NCBI GenBank assembly: GCA_963721305.1
Contig: CAVRIR010000004.1
Coordinates: forward strand, 1 to 64,000
DNA from: DATAES01 sp963721305
Lineage (GTDB): Bacteria > Actinomycetota > Acidimicrobiia > Acidimicrobiales > JACDCH01
Direction of reading: 5' to 3'
DNA length: 64,000 bases
In this document: piece by piece, positions 23,914-32,424 of the stretch
Numbering within the stretch: position 1 is the stretch's first letter
Layout: every line of letters starts with the position of its first letter
The notes under the pieces: generated by a model
Told to the model about the DNA's origin: nothing
Seen by the model: the letters and a program-made list of their open reading frames with translations, nothing else
The model's database searches: none
Position numbers and translations under genes: made by a program

Positions 23914-24489
23914 TCAGCTGAGGGTGCGGGCGGCGAGGTCGGCGACTTCGTTCGCGGCGCGGGTGATGGCGCGACGGCCCGAGCCGCGGGGCGACAGATG
24001 CAGCGCATCGACCAGCGCGCCATGGACCCCCTGGAGGACGAATGCGGTGGCGAGCGGCACGTCGTCGACGTGGAACTCACCCGCCTCGACCCCTTCAGCG
24101 ATCAGTTCGATGAGGTCGGACCGGACCCCGACGAACGCGTCCTCCTCGTGGAAGCCGGCCTCGTGGAACAGCAGGTGATGCAGGTCGTGATGGTCGAAGC
24201 CGAACTCGAAGAGGCCAGCGACCAGGCGGCGCAGCCGGGCTGACGCGCTGGCGGACGACTTCACCTCGAGTGCCTCTGCGAACCGCTCGAGATACCGAGC
24301 CCGGACCCCGGCCAGCAGGTCGTCCTTGGACTCGTAGTACAGGTACACGGTTCCCTTCGCCACGCCGGCGGCCTCGGCCACCTCGGCGACCGTCGTCGCC
24401 CGCAACCCCCGATCGAGCAGCACCAGCTCGGCCGCGTCGAGCAGTTGCTCGCGCCGCACGTCGGCGGGTTGGCGGCGCGGGCCCGACAT
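23914..24489 (-). CDS. TetR-family transcriptional regulator
   Basis: A 191-residue TetR repressor. N-terminal HTH (about 15-60): REQLLDAAELVLLDRGLRAT, TVAEVAEAAGVAKGTVYLYY, ESKDDLLAGVRARYLERF. The C-terminal ligand domain is His-rich around FGFDHHDLHHLLFHEAGFHEED, which could hint at a metal or polar ligand but is not diagnostic. It is divergent from a SAM-methyltransferase gene; two identical palindromes in the 119-bp intergenic region are its probable operators, so it likely represses both itself and the methyltransferase. Confidence 0.88.
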   Translation of the reverse strand: MSGPRRQPADVRREQLLDAAELVLLDRGLRATTVAEVAEAAGVAKGTVYLYYESKDDLLAGVRARYLERFAEALEVKSSASASARLRRLVAGLFEFGFDHHDLHHLLFHEAGFHEEDAFVGVRSDLIELIAEGVEAGEFHVDDVPLATAFVLQGVHGALVDALHLSPRGSGRRAITRAANEVADLAARTLS

Positions 24490-24513
24490 GGGTCACACCG
24501 TAGGCCATTGCCG

Positions 24514-24530
24514 ACTGACCGTCGGTCAGT
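24514..24530. promoter_or_regulatory. TetR-type operator, copy 1
   Basis: ACTGACCGTCGGTCAGT, a perfect 17-bp palindrome (8-1-8), the classic TetR-family operator style. It lies 25 bp upstream of the TetR start. Confidence 0.85.
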
Positions 24531-24553
24531 TAGGGTGGCCACCAGTCCGAGCG

Positions 24554-24570
24554 ACTGACCGTCGGTCAGT
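24554..24570. promoter_or_regulatory. TetR-type operator, copy 2
   Basis: A second exact copy of the 17-bp palindrome, centred 40 bp from the first and 39 bp upstream of the methyltransferase ATG. The 40-bp spacing is close to four helical turns, so two dimers could bind on one face. Confidence 0.85.
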
Positions 24571-24608
24571 TGAACAGAGGAACCGGAACGGAACGGAAGG
24601 GCAGGGCC

Positions 24609-25232
24609 ATGACCACCGCTGATGAATCCGTCGTCCCCAACCACCATGCCGGTCACGACCCGTTCTCGGGCCCGATGGGCGTCGCCGCCGCGCTCAGCCT
24701 CGTCGCAGGGCGCGGTCCCGTGTCGCGGCTCGCGCTCGACACGGCAGCGGTCACCGACCGGGATCATGTCGTCGACGTCGGTTGCGGACCAGGCACGGCC
24801 GTACGGCAAGCTGCCGCCCGAGGCGCTCGCGTCACCGGCATCGACCCCGCGCCGATCATGCGAACCGTCGCACGGATCCTGACCCGCGACTCCAGCCGCA
24901 TCACGTGGGCCGACGGCACCGCCGAAGCGCTTCCGCTCCCCGATCGGTCGGCCACGGTGCTGTGGTCGATCGCCACCGTCCATCACTGGGTGGACGTCCC
25001 ACAAGGACTCGCGGAGGCGCATCGCGTGCTCGAATCAGGTGGGCGTCTCGTCGCCATCGAGAGCAGCGTCACGCCGGGTGCCCGCGGGCACGGGAGCCAC
25101 GGATGGACGACGCCCCAGGCCGACGCCTTTGGACGGCTCTGCGAGGAAGCGGGCTTCACCGACGTGAGCTTCGAGACCGCGACGTCGCATGGGAAGCCGG
25201 TGCTCGTGCTGCGCGCCAACCGCGGCCGTTAA
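24609..25232 (+). CDS. Class I SAM-dependent methyltransferase
   Basis: A 207-residue methyltransferase_11-type enzyme. Motif I is HVVDVGCGPGTAVRQAA (about residues 53-69), motif II VTGIDPAP, motif III/IV ADGTAEALPLPDRSATVLWS, with VLESGGRLVAIES following. It would move a methyl group from SAM to a small molecule. The ATG at 24609 is preceded by GGAAGGG; a TTG at 24570 is in frame but lies in the operator. Its divergent TetR and paired operators suggest induction by a ligand, perhaps the methyl acceptor. Overlaps the convergent ackA by 4 bp. Confidence 0.87.
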   Translation: MTTADESVVPNHHAGHDPFSGPMGVAAALSLVAGRGPVSRLALDTAAVTDRDHVVDVGCGPGTAVRQAAARGARVTGIDPAPIMRTVARILTRDSSRITWADGTAEALPLPDRSATVLWSIATVHHWVDVPQGLAEAHRVLESGGRLVAIESSVTPGARGHGSHGWTTPQADAFGRLCEEAGFTDVSFETATSHGKPVLVLRANRGR

Positions 25233-26245
25233 CCGGCCAGTACCGCTCGCGTCCCGCGTGCGATCTCGATGTCCTCGCGTGCTTCGACGACGAACACCTC
25301 GAACTCGCCCATCCATGTCAACCGTTCGAGCACTCGTGCCCGGAGTGAAGCGGCGTTCTCGCCGATGCCGCCGGTGAAGACGACGGCGTCCATCCCGCCG
25401 GCCGACACGGCCATCGCCGCGACCGCCTGCGCAACCCGTTGCACCCACACATCGAGCGCGACCGTCGACGCTTCCTCGCCGCGCCCCGCGGCTGCCTCGA
25501 TCTCGCGCATGTCCGACGTACCGGCGAGCCCGAGCAGACCCGACCTCTGCTGCAATCCCGTCGCCAGCTCTACGTGATCGATGCCCGCGTCGAGCAGCCA
25601 GGTCAGCATGCCCACGTCGACGCTGCCCGACCTCGTCGCCATCGGAACGCCTTCATTCGGCGTGAATCCCATCGTCGTGTCCACGCACACCCCATCGACG
25701 ATCGAGCTGAGACTCGAGCCCACGCCGAGATGGCACGTCACCAGCCGATGGATCGGACGGCCGGCGAGCTGCGCCGCGCGCCGCGACGCATACGCGTGCG
25801 ACAGACCGTGGAAGCCGAACCGACGGAGGCCGAACCGCTCGCGCCACTCGCGCGGCAACGGGTAGGTCGCCGAAGCCGGCGTGATGGTCGCGTGGAACGC
25901 CGTGTCGAAGCACGCGACCGCAGGCACGTCCGGCAGGAGGTGCTGCAGCGACCGGATACCGGCGATCGCGATCGGTTGGTGCAACGGCGCGAGATGCACC
26001 AGCGACTCGAGCGCGGCGACCACGTCGTCGTCGATGCGGCACGGTTGCACGAACCGCCGGCCACCGTGGACGACCCGATGTCCGACCGCGTCAACGGCAC
26101 CGGGCCCGCCGGCTTCTTCGACGAACCGCCCGATGGTGGCCATGTCGTCCGGCGTCGCGTCCTCACTCACCACGAGTTCATCGTCCGCGTCGAGCACGCG
26201 GAGCTTGAGGCTGGAAGAGCCGCCGTTGACGACCAGGACGCGCAC
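25229..26245 (-). CDS. ackA: Acetate/propionate kinase
   Basis: A 338-residue acetokinase that transfers the phosphoryl group of acetyl phosphate to ADP, giving acetate and ATP. Motifs: VLVVNGGSSSLKLRVLD (Asn7 region), VGHRVVHGG with the catalytic Arg, ACFDTAFHATIT with the catalytic Asp, GFHGLSHAY, CHLGVGSSLSSI, and MDAVVFTGGIGENAA near the C-terminus. Shorter than E. coli AckA (400) but usual for actinobacterial versions. It follows the phosphoketolase by 23 nt, so acetyl phosphate made by Xfp is converted directly to ATP. Confidence 0.93.
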   Translation of the reverse strand: MRVLVVNGGSSSLKLRVLDADDELVVSEDATPDDMATIGRFVEEAGGPGAVDAVGHRVVHGGRRFVQPCRIDDDVVAALESLVHLAPLHQPIAIAGIRSLQHLLPDVPAVACFDTAFHATITPASATYPLPREWRERFGLRRFGFHGLSHAYASRRAAQLAGRPIHRLVTCHLGVGSSLSSIVDGVCVDTTMGFTPNEGVPMATRSGSVDVGMLTWLLDAGIDHVELATGLQQRSGLLGLAGTSDMREIEAAAGRGEEASTVALDVWVQRVAQAVAAMAVSAGGMDAVVFTGGIGENAASLRARVLERLTWMGEFEVFVVEAREDIEIARGTRAVLAG

Positions 26246-26268
26246 GGGAAGGCAGGAAGACGGCGCGG

Positions 26269-28626
26269 TCAGTCCGGCCAGATCCAGTCTCGGACCTCGG
26301 GCGGATCATCGCCGACTGCTCGCGTGTAGGCGCGCGCGTCGAGCCGGACGTCGATCATCTCCTGTCGCAACAGGCCGCAACGCGCGCCGAGACCCGGAAC
26401 ACGGTCGATCACGTCGATCACCAACCGATACCGATCCATGTCGTTGAGCATGACCATGTCGAACGGCGTCGTGGTCGTGCCCTCCTCCTTGTAACCCCGC
26501 ACGTGGATGTTGTCGTGGCAGTGGCGCCGGTACGTCAGCCGGTGGATGAGCGTCGGGTAGCCGTGATAGGCGAAGACGATCGGCGTGTCGGTGGTGAACA
26601 ACGCGTCGAACGCCGGATCGGGCATGCCGTGCGGATGCTCCTGCGGATCCTGTAGGCGCATGAGGTCGACGACGTTTATCAGGCGGACCTTCAAGTCCGG
26701 CAGGCGTGCTCGCAGCAGCGAGGCTGCAGCCAGCACCTCGAGCGTCGGGATGTCGCCGCAGCACGCGAGCACGACGTCGGGATGACCGTCGTCACCGTTC
26801 GATGCCCACTCCCATATGCCGAGTCCGCGCGTGCAGTGACGCACCGCCTCGTCCATCGACAAGTAGTTCAACGCCGGTTGCTTGCCGGCGACGATCACGT
26901 TGACGTACTGGCGCGTACGTAGGCAGTGATCGACAGTCGACAGGAGCGTGTTCGCGTCGGGCGGCAGATAGACGCGGGTGATCTCGGCCTTCTTGTTCAC
27001 GACGTGGTCGATGAAGCCCGGATCCTGGTGGCTGAAGCCGTTGTGGTCCTGTCGCCACACATGGCTCGAGAGGAAGTAGTTGAGCGACGCGATCGGCCGA
27101 CGCCACGGGATGCCGTTCGTGACCTTGAGCCACTTCGCGTGCTGGTTGAACATCGAGTCGACGATGTGGATGAACGCCTCGTAGCAGTTGAACAGACCGT
27201 GCCGGCCGGTGAGCAGATAGCCCTCGAGGAATCCCTGACAGAGATGCTCGGACAACACCTCGACGACCTGCCCGTCGGGCGCGAGGTGGTCGTCACCGGG
27301 CTCGACCGGCGCCATCCACTCGCGGTTCGTGACGTCGAACACCGCGCCGAGCCGGTTGGACGCGGTTTCGTCCGGTCCGAAGATGCGGAAGTTGTCACGG
27401 TTCATCGCGACGACGTCGCGCAGGTACGTCCCCGCGACTCGCGCCGCTTCGCTCGTCGTGTTGCCCGGCTCGGGGACGTCGACGGCGTAGCTGCGGAAGT
27501 CCGGCAACCGCAGGTCGCGCAGCAACACACCGCCGTTCGTGTGCGGGTTCGCGCTCATGCGTCGGTGTCCCAGCGGCGCGAGCGCGACGAGATCCTCACG
27601 CAGCGAACCGTCGTCGCCGAACAGCTCGTCGGGTCGGTACGAGCGCATCCAGGCCTCGAGCATGCGGAGCTGCTCCGGGTCCGTGCGCGGGTGCGCCAAC
27701 GGCACCTGGTGCGCTCGGAACGTGCCTTCGATCGGCACGCCGTCGAGCTCTTTGGGTCCTGTCCAGCCCTTGGGGCTGCGCAACACGATGCACGGCCACG
27801 CGGGGCGGCTCTCATCACCGCCGCGCGCACGCTCCTTGATGTTCGCGAGCTCGTCGAACACGTCGTCGAAGCAACCGGCCATCGCCTGGTGCATCTCGCT
27901 CGGATCGGAGCCCTCGACGAACCACGGCCGGTAGCCGTAGCCCTCGAGCAGCTTTCGCAGCTCGTCCTCCGAGATGCGCGCGAGCACCGTGGGGTTGGCG
28001 ATCTTGTAGCCGTTCAAGTGCAGGATCGGGAGCACCGCGCCGTCGTTCTTCGGATTGAGGAACTTGTTCGCGTGCCACGACGCCGCGAGGGGGCCCGTCT
28101 CGGCCTCACCGTCGCCGACCACGCACGCGACGACGAGATCCGGGTTGTCGAACGCGGCGCCGTACGCGTGCGTCAGCGCGTACCCGAGCTCGCCGCCTTC
28201 ATGGATCGAACCGGGCGTCTCCGGCGCGACGTGCGATGGGATGCCACCGGGGAAGGAGAACTGACGGAACAGCCGCCGGATCCCGTCCTCGTCGTTGCCG
28301 ATCTCGGGATAGACCTCGTTGTACGTGCCCTCGAGCCACGCCGCCGCGACCAACGCCGGCCCACCGTGTCCCGGACCGGTGATGAAGATCGTTTCCACAT
28401 CCCGCTCGCGGATCACGCGGTTCAAGTGGTCGTACAAGAACGTCAATCCGGGCGACGTGCCCCAGTGACCGAGCAGCCTCGGCTTGATGTGCTCCGGCTT
28501 CAGCGGCTCGCGCAGCAGCGGGTTGTCGAGGAGGTAGATCTGGCCGACGGCGAGGTAGTTCGCAGCCCTCCACCACGCGTCGAGCAGCGACAGGTCCTTG
28601 TCGTCGAGCGAGTCCACGGCGCGCAT
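26269..28626 (-). CDS. xfp: Phosphoketolase (xylulose-5-P/fructose-6-P)
   Basis: A 785-residue thiamine-diphosphate enzyme cleaving xylulose 5-phosphate (and probably fructose 6-phosphate) with phosphate into acetyl phosphate and glyceraldehyde 3-phosphate (erythrose 4-phosphate). Signatures: GHWGTSPGLTFLYDHLNR, FITGPGHGGPALVAAAWLEG, SFPGGIPSHVAPETPGSIHE, the ThDP motif VVGDGEAETGPLAASWHANK, and IKERARGG...YEAFIHIVDSM in the central domain. Length matches family (about 790-820). First gene of an xfp-ackA operon. The ATG at 28626 is 71 bp from a divergent sigma factor gene. Confidence 0.95.
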   Translation of the reverse strand: MRAVDSLDDKDLSLLDAWWRAANYLAVGQIYLLDNPLLREPLKPEHIKPRLLGHWGTSPGLTFLYDHLNRVIRERDVETIFITGPGHGGPALVAAAWLEGTYNEVYPEIGNDEDGIRRLFRQFSFPGGIPSHVAPETPGSIHEGGELGYALTHAYGAAFDNPDLVVACVVGDGEAETGPLAASWHANKFLNPKNDGAVLPILHLNGYKIANPTVLARISEDELRKLLEGYGYRPWFVEGSDPSEMHQAMAGCFDDVFDELANIKERARGGDESRPAWPCIVLRSPKGWTGPKELDGVPIEGTFRAHQVPLAHPRTDPEQLRMLEAWMRSYRPDELFGDDGSLREDLVALAPLGHRRMSANPHTNGGVLLRDLRLPDFRSYAVDVPEPGNTTSEAARVAGTYLRDVVAMNRDNFRIFGPDETASNRLGAVFDVTNREWMAPVEPGDDHLAPDGQVVEVLSEHLCQGFLEGYLLTGRHGLFNCYEAFIHIVDSMFNQHAKWLKVTNGIPWRRPIASLNYFLSSHVWRQDHNGFSHQDPGFIDHVVNKKAEITRVYLPPDANTLLSTVDHCLRTRQYVNVIVAGKQPALNYLSMDEAVRHCTRGLGIWEWASNGDDGHPDVVLACCGDIPTLEVLAAASLLRARLPDLKVRLINVVDLMRLQDPQEHPHGMPDPAFDALFTTDTPIVFAYHGYPTLIHRLTYRRHCHDNIHVRGYKEEGTTTTPFDMVMLNDMDRYRLVIDVIDRVPGLGARCGLLRQEMIDVRLDARAYTRAVGDDPPEVRDWIWPD

Positions 28627-28697
28627 CCTCGCGCGAGCCGATCAGGCCGGCGCGCCGGGACAGCGCGCATCGGATGAACCACCCGTAGGCTCCGACG

Positions 28698-29684
28698 GTG
28701 GTTGTTCGTCCGGAAACAGACGTCCGCGCCGACCTCGCCCCGGAGGAGCTCGAGCCGTACCGGCGAGAGCTCACCGGCTACTGCTACCGGATGCTCGGCT
28801 CGGTGTTCGAGGCCGACGACGCGGTGCAGGAGACGATGGTCCGGGCGTGGCGGAACCTCGACAACTTCGAGGGACGGTCCTCGTTGCGATCGTGGATCTA
28901 CCGCATTGCCACGAACGTGTGCCTCGACATGCTGCGAGGCCGCCAGCGACGCGCGCTCGCCATGGATCTGGGCCCGGCGTCGACGGCTGACACTTTCCAC
29001 GGCGCGACCCGGCCCGAGAGCGCGTGGGTGACGCCGATCCCGAGCGATCGCGTGGTCCCCGAGGACGGTGATCCGGCCGAGCTCGCGGCCGCGAAGGAGT
29101 CGATCCGACTCGCTTTCGTCACTGCACTCCAGCACCTTCCGGCACGGCAGCGCGCGGTGCTGATCCTGCGCGAGGTACTGCGCTGGCACGCAACGGAGGT
29201 GGCAGAGCTTCTCGACACCAGCGTCGCGTCCGTCAACAGCGCGCTGCAGCGGGCAAGGGCAACGCTTTCGTCGCACGACGTCCGTGCGTCCGGCGACGCG
29301 ACCGTCAGTCCTGAGCAGCAGGAGCTGCTCGACCGCTATGTCGACGCATTCGAGCGCTACGACATCACGTCGCTCGTCTCGTTGCTTCGCGCCGACGCCG
29401 TGATGTCCATGCCGCCGTACGACTTCTGGCTCACCGGCCCCGAGGACATGGGCCGCTGGTTCGCCGGACCGGGCAGTGATTGCCGCGGCTCACGCCTGCT
29501 CATGACGGATGCGAACGGATCCCCGGCCTTCGCCAGCTACCGCCCCGACCACGAGCGGGGAGGTCACAACGCCTGGGCCATCCAACTGCTCGAGGCGGTC
29601 GACGACGGCATCGTCGGGCATCACAACTTCCTCGACACGAACCTCTTCGCCGTGTTCGGACTGCCTGACCGTCTCGATCCCTAG
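28698..29684 (+). CDS. SigG-like ECF sigma factor with C-terminal SnoaL-like domain
   Basis: A 328-residue extracytoplasmic-function sigma factor. Region 2 is ELTGYCYRMLGSVFEADDAV, QETMVRAWRNLDNFEGRSSL, RSWIYRIATNVCLDMLRGR; region 4 is LQHLPARQRAVLILREVL and HATEVAELLDTSVASVNSAL. The last 120 residues form a SnoaL/NTF2-like domain (LLDRYVDAFERYDITSLVSL), as in M. tuberculosis SigG and ECF41-type factors, where it controls activity in cis. A GTG at 28698 starts the frame. It overlaps the convergent STAS gene by 4 bp. Target promoters unknown; neighbours include the SOS gene dinB, and SigG has been linked to DNA damage. Confidence 0.88.
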   Translation: MVVRPETDVRADLAPEELEPYRRELTGYCYRMLGSVFEADDAVQETMVRAWRNLDNFEGRSSLRSWIYRIATNVCLDMLRGRQRRALAMDLGPASTADTFHGATRPESAWVTPIPSDRVVPEDGDPAELAAAKESIRLAFVTALQHLPARQRAVLILREVLRWHATEVAELLDTSVASVNSALQRARATLSSHDVRASGDATVSPEQQELLDRYVDAFERYDITSLVSLLRADAVMSMPPYDFWLTGPEDMGRWFAGPGSDCRGSRLLMTDANGSPAFASYRPDHERGGHNAWAIQLLEAVDDGIVGHHNFLDTNLFAVFGLPDRLDP

Positions 29685-29941
29685 CCGATCAGCTCCGCCA
29701 GGCCGACGAGGTCGAGCAGCTCCTCCAGGGGTGCCGGCACGTCGCGCAACTCGATCGCGCCACCGAACCGGCGGGCGGCGAGCTGCAGGCGTGCCAGGGC
29801 CTCGACGACCGCGAGGTCGCAACGAGCGCCGGCGTGGAACGTCCAGGTCGCGACATCGGCACCAGCGCGCACGAGCACGATCGTCGCTCGAGCCCCCTGC
29901 GCAGGCACGTCCGTAGGACGAACGGCGTGGCCGCGATTCAT
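29681..29941 (-). CDS. STAS-domain protein (anti-anti-sigma-like)
   Basis: An 86-residue protein resembling STAS domains: a hydrophobic strand ATIVLVRAGADVATWTF, then CDLAVVEALARLQLAARRFG, AIELRDVPAPLEELLDLVGL. Such small STAS proteins in actinobacteria often accompany sigma factor genes, as here (4-bp convergent overlap with the SigG-like gene). The Ser/Thr phosphorylation site of SpoIIAA is not clear, since the usual DSxG is not seen. I prefer the ATG at 29941 (MNRGHAV) to one 12 codons upstream. It is divergent from dinB. Confidence 0.6.
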   Translation of the reverse strand: MNRGHAVRPTDVPAQGARATIVLVRAGADVATWTFHAGARCDLAVVEALARLQLAARRFGGAIELRDVPAPLEELLDLVGLAELIG

Positions 29942-29949
29942 CTTCGGAC

Positions 29950-29991
29950 CTGACGGTCCGGCCCGGGTGTGCGACAATAGAACATATGTTC
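29950..29991 (+). promoter_or_regulatory. dinB promoter with LexA (SOS) box over the start codon
   Basis: CTGACG (29950-29955), 17-bp spacer and GACAAT (29973-29978) form a sigma-A type promoter. The perfect palindrome GAACATATGTTC (29980-29991) matches the Gram-positive/actinobacterial LexA box GAAC-N4-GTTC. The ATG of dinB is at 29986, inside the palindrome and 7 nt after the -10, so the transcript is probably leaderless and LexA would block the start site itself. Confidence 0.8.
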
Positions 29992-31161
29992 GTATCGGAA
30001 GCAGAGGCGAACATCCTGCACGCCGATCTCGACTCCTTCTACGCGTCGGTCGAGCAACGCGACGACCCGCGGCTGAGGGGCAGGCCCGTCATCGTGGGCG
30101 GCGGCGTGGTGCTGGCCGCGAGCTACGAGGCGAAGGCGTACGGCGTACGCACCGCCATGGGCGGGCTCGAGGCCCGCAGGCTCTGTCCCGGCGCGGTGAC
30201 CGTCCGCCCCCGCATGTCGGCGTACTCCGACGCGAGCAAGGCCGTGTTCGAGGTCTTCAACGACACGACACCACTGGTCGAAGGCGTCTCGATCGACGAA
30301 GCCTTCCTGGACGTGAGCGGCCTGCGACGCATCGCCGGCAGACCGGTCGACATCGCGGAGAAGCTGCGCCGCGACGTCCTCGAGCGCGTCGGCCTGCCGA
30401 TCACCGTGGGCGTCGCCCGGACGAAGTTCCTGGCCAAAGTCGCGAGCGGTGTGGCCAAGCCCGACGGCCTCCTCGTCGTCCCGCCCGATGCCGAGCTCGA
30501 CTTCCTGCATCCGCTGCCGGTCCAACGGCTGTGGGGCGTCGGTCACGTCACCGCGGAGAAGCTGCACCGCCGTGGCGTGACGACGGTCGGGGAAGTGGCA
30601 CTGCTCGGGGAGGACTCGCTCGTCGCGATGCTCGGGCGGGCCACCGGCCGCCAGCTCCACGCGCTGAGCCACAACCGTGATCCACGCCGTGTGCAGACGG
30701 GTCGTCGGCGCGGTTCCATCGGCTCGCAGCGCGCGCTCGGCCGGGCGCCGCGAACGCGCGCGGATCTCGACGCGACGCTCGCCGGTCTGGTCGATCGGGT
30801 GACGCGACGGATGCGAAGGGCCAACCGGGTGGGACGGACGGTCGTGCTGCGCCTGCGGTTCGACGACTTCAGCCGTGCGACGCGTTCACACACGATGCCG
30901 CGGTCCACGGCACAAACGCAGACGATCCTCACCGCGCTGAAGTCCCTCCTCGAGACCTCGATGCCGACGATCGAACGGCGAGGCATCACCCTGCTGGGCA
31001 TCTCGGTGAGCAACCTCGACAACGACGACGCCATCCAACTCACGCTCCCGTTCGATCGTCACAGCGACGCGCTCGACAGCACGCTCGACGAGCTACGCGA
31101 ACGCTTCGGTTCGAGTGCGGTGACACGCGCGCGACACAGGTCGGCCGCGATCCTGGCCTGA
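29986..31161 (+). CDS. dinB: DNA polymerase IV (Y-family)
   Basis: A 391-residue translesion polymerase. Catalytic segments: ILHADLDSFYASVEQRDDP (first Asp), ASYEAKAYGVRTAMGG, and GVSIDEAFLDVSGL with the SIDEA acidic pair; then VGVARTKFLAKVASGVAKPDG, the helix-hairpin-helix VQRLWGVGHVTAEKLHRRGV and the little-finger domain. The C-terminal QLTLPF resembles a beta-clamp binding motif. Extends stalled forks over damaged bases with low fidelity. Transcription is expected to be SOS-controlled from the overlapping LexA box. Convergent with folE. Confidence 0.95.
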   Translation: MFVSEAEANILHADLDSFYASVEQRDDPRLRGRPVIVGGGVVLAASYEAKAYGVRTAMGGLEARRLCPGAVTVRPRMSAYSDASKAVFEVFNDTTPLVEGVSIDEAFLDVSGLRRIAGRPVDIAEKLRRDVLERVGLPITVGVARTKFLAKVASGVAKPDGLLVVPPDAELDFLHPLPVQRLWGVGHVTAEKLHRRGVTTVGEVALLGEDSLVAMLGRATGRQLHALSHNRDPRRVQTGRRRGSIGSQRALGRAPRTRADLDATLAGLVDRVTRRMRRANRVGRTVVLRLRFDDFSRATRSHTMPRSTAQTQTILTALKSLLETSMPTIERRGITLLGISVSNLDNDDAIQLTLPFDRHSDALDSTLDELRERFGSSAVTRARHRSAAILA

Positions 31162-31201
31162 CGGTCCCGTTACTGCCGGATTGACCGTGCGCCACTCCGA
31201 G

Positions 31202-31849
31202 CTACGACGGCGGGCGATTCACCAAGGCGAAGAACTCGTCGCGCGTCCGCGCGTCGTCACGCAGCAGTCCGTGCACCGCCGATGTCGTCGTGCGCGAACC
31301 GGGCAACCGGACACCACGGATGGACATGCAGAGGTGCTCGGCTTCGACCACGACACCGACACCCTTGGGTGCGACGTGCTGCTGGATCCAGTCCGCGATC
31401 TGCACGGTCATCCGCTCTTGTACCTGGAGCCGTCGCGCGAACAGCTCCACCACCCGGGCCAGCTTCGACAGCCCGAGGATGCGGTCACCGGGGACGTAAC
31501 CGACGTGCGCGACGCCGATGAAGGGCAACACATGGTGCTCGCACAGCGACGAGAACGGAATGCTCCGTGCGAGCACGAGCTCGTCATAGCCCTCGTCGTT
31601 CGGAAACGTCGTGAGCGCGAACGGGCGCGGCGACAGCAGCTCCGCGTAGGCCGCCGCCAGCCGGCGCGGGGTGTCAGCGAGGCCGGGCGACTCGAGATCT
31701 GCACCAAGCGCATCGAGCAACGCGCGGGCTGCATCGGCGGCTCGGGCGAGATCGATCGCCGGCGCCGGCTCGAACGGGTCATCGACGGCAACGACATCGA
31801 CGTCGTCGAGCTCATCGATCGATTCGACGATTTGGAAAGCAGTCATCAT
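31202..31849 (-). CDS. folE: GTP cyclohydrolase I
   Basis: A 215-residue enzyme converting GTP to 7,8-dihydroneopterin triphosphate, the first step of folate (or pterin) synthesis. Signatures: ELVLARSIPFSSLCEHHVLP with zinc Cys and His, FIGVAHVGYVPGDRILGLSK, RLQVQERMTVQIADWI, EAEHLCMSIRGVRLPGSRTT (second zinc Cys). The N-terminal 40 residues are acidic and variable. The ATG at 31849 overlaps the upstream stop (ATGA); a second ATG at 31846 is better spaced from GGAGG and gives a protein one residue shorter. Coupled to the DUF2231-like gene. No other folate gene is adjacent, so a role other than bulk folate synthesis is possible. Confidence 0.93.
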   Translation of the reverse strand: MMTAFQIVESIDELDDVDVVAVDDPFEPAPAIDLARAADAARALLDALGADLESPGLADTPRRLAAAYAELLSPRPFALTTFPNDEGYDELVLARSIPFSSLCEHHVLPFIGVAHVGYVPGDRILGLSKLARVVELFARRLQVQERMTVQIADWIQQHVAPKGVGVVVEAEHLCMSIRGVRLPGSRTTTSAVHGLLRDDARTRDEFFALVNRPPS

Positions 31850-32424
31850 CCGCCTCCATGCCAGTCGCCGGGAAGGACGTCGACTTCGGACTCGTGCCAC
31901 ACCGGGCTGTCGCCTGCCGTCTCGACGTTGAAGCCGTAGTCGAAGACGAGCGAGCCGCCGTAGGTCGCACCCCACGACACCAGCACGGCCACCACGATCG
32001 ACAACACCATCAGGCCGACCGGTGTCGAGCGGTCGGTGTGGTAGCTGTTCAACCGCATGATGACGTTGACGATCGTCAGGACCGTGACCGTGATCATGAT
32101 CCACGCGTGCGTGTTCACGGTCCGGCGCGCTTGCGTGCCGCGCTCGGTTGATCGCAACCAGTCGAACCATCCGGTCAGCGCGGCGAACACCGAGACGATC
32201 GCGCCTCCGACGATCACGAACGTCGCCGCGTGCCACAGGTCGCGTCCCCAGGTGTGGCTGTCGCCACCGATAACGGAGCCGATGTCGAACGCGGCACCGA
32301 GAACGTAGGCGGCGATCGGGAAGTCGGTCAGCGGCGGATGAAAGGGTTTCCCGGCGAAGCCGCGAAGTCCTTTGAACTGGCGGCCGCGCAAGGTGATGGC
32401 CGGCTTGACGGAAAATCGACGCAT
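31846..32424 (-). CDS. DUF2231-like four-helix membrane protein
   Basis: A 192-residue membrane protein with four hydrophobic segments: LTDFPIAAYVLGAAFDIGSV, DLWHAATFVIVGGAIVSVFA, VNTHAWIMITVTVLTIVNV, and STPVGLMVLSIVVAVLVSWG. GKPFHPPLTDFPIA with its His-Pro, and the in-membrane His residues, resemble DUF2231 proteins, often associated with redox or haem-related loci. The ATG at 32424 has AGGAG upstream. Coupled with folE downstream and divergent from the Cys-rich regulator, which may control it. Function unknown. Confidence 0.78.
   Translation of the reverse strand: MRRFSVKPAITLRGRQFKGLRGFAGKPFHPPLTDFPIAAYVLGAAFDIGSVIGGDSHTWGRDLWHAATFVIVGGAIVSVFAALTGWFDWLRSTERGTQARRTVNTHAWIMITVTVLTIVNVIMRLNSYHTDRSTPVGLMVLSIVVAVLVSWGATYGGSLVFDYGFNVETAGDSPVWHESEVDVLPGDWHGGG

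Noticed and set aside
24570..24608. TTG start for the methyltransferase at 24570
   Set aside because: It sits in the operator, and the ATG at 24609 is close to GGAAGGG and to the conserved region.
26926..28677. 583-codon plus-strand open frame opposite phosphoketolase
   Set aside because: Low-complexity Arg/Val/Glu translation typical of antisense frames in GC-rich genes; the minus strand is plainly Xfp.
31162..31201. Terminator between dinB and folE (ACGGTC/GACCGT)
   Set aside because: Six base pairs with a 16-base loop and no U tract; too weak to call.
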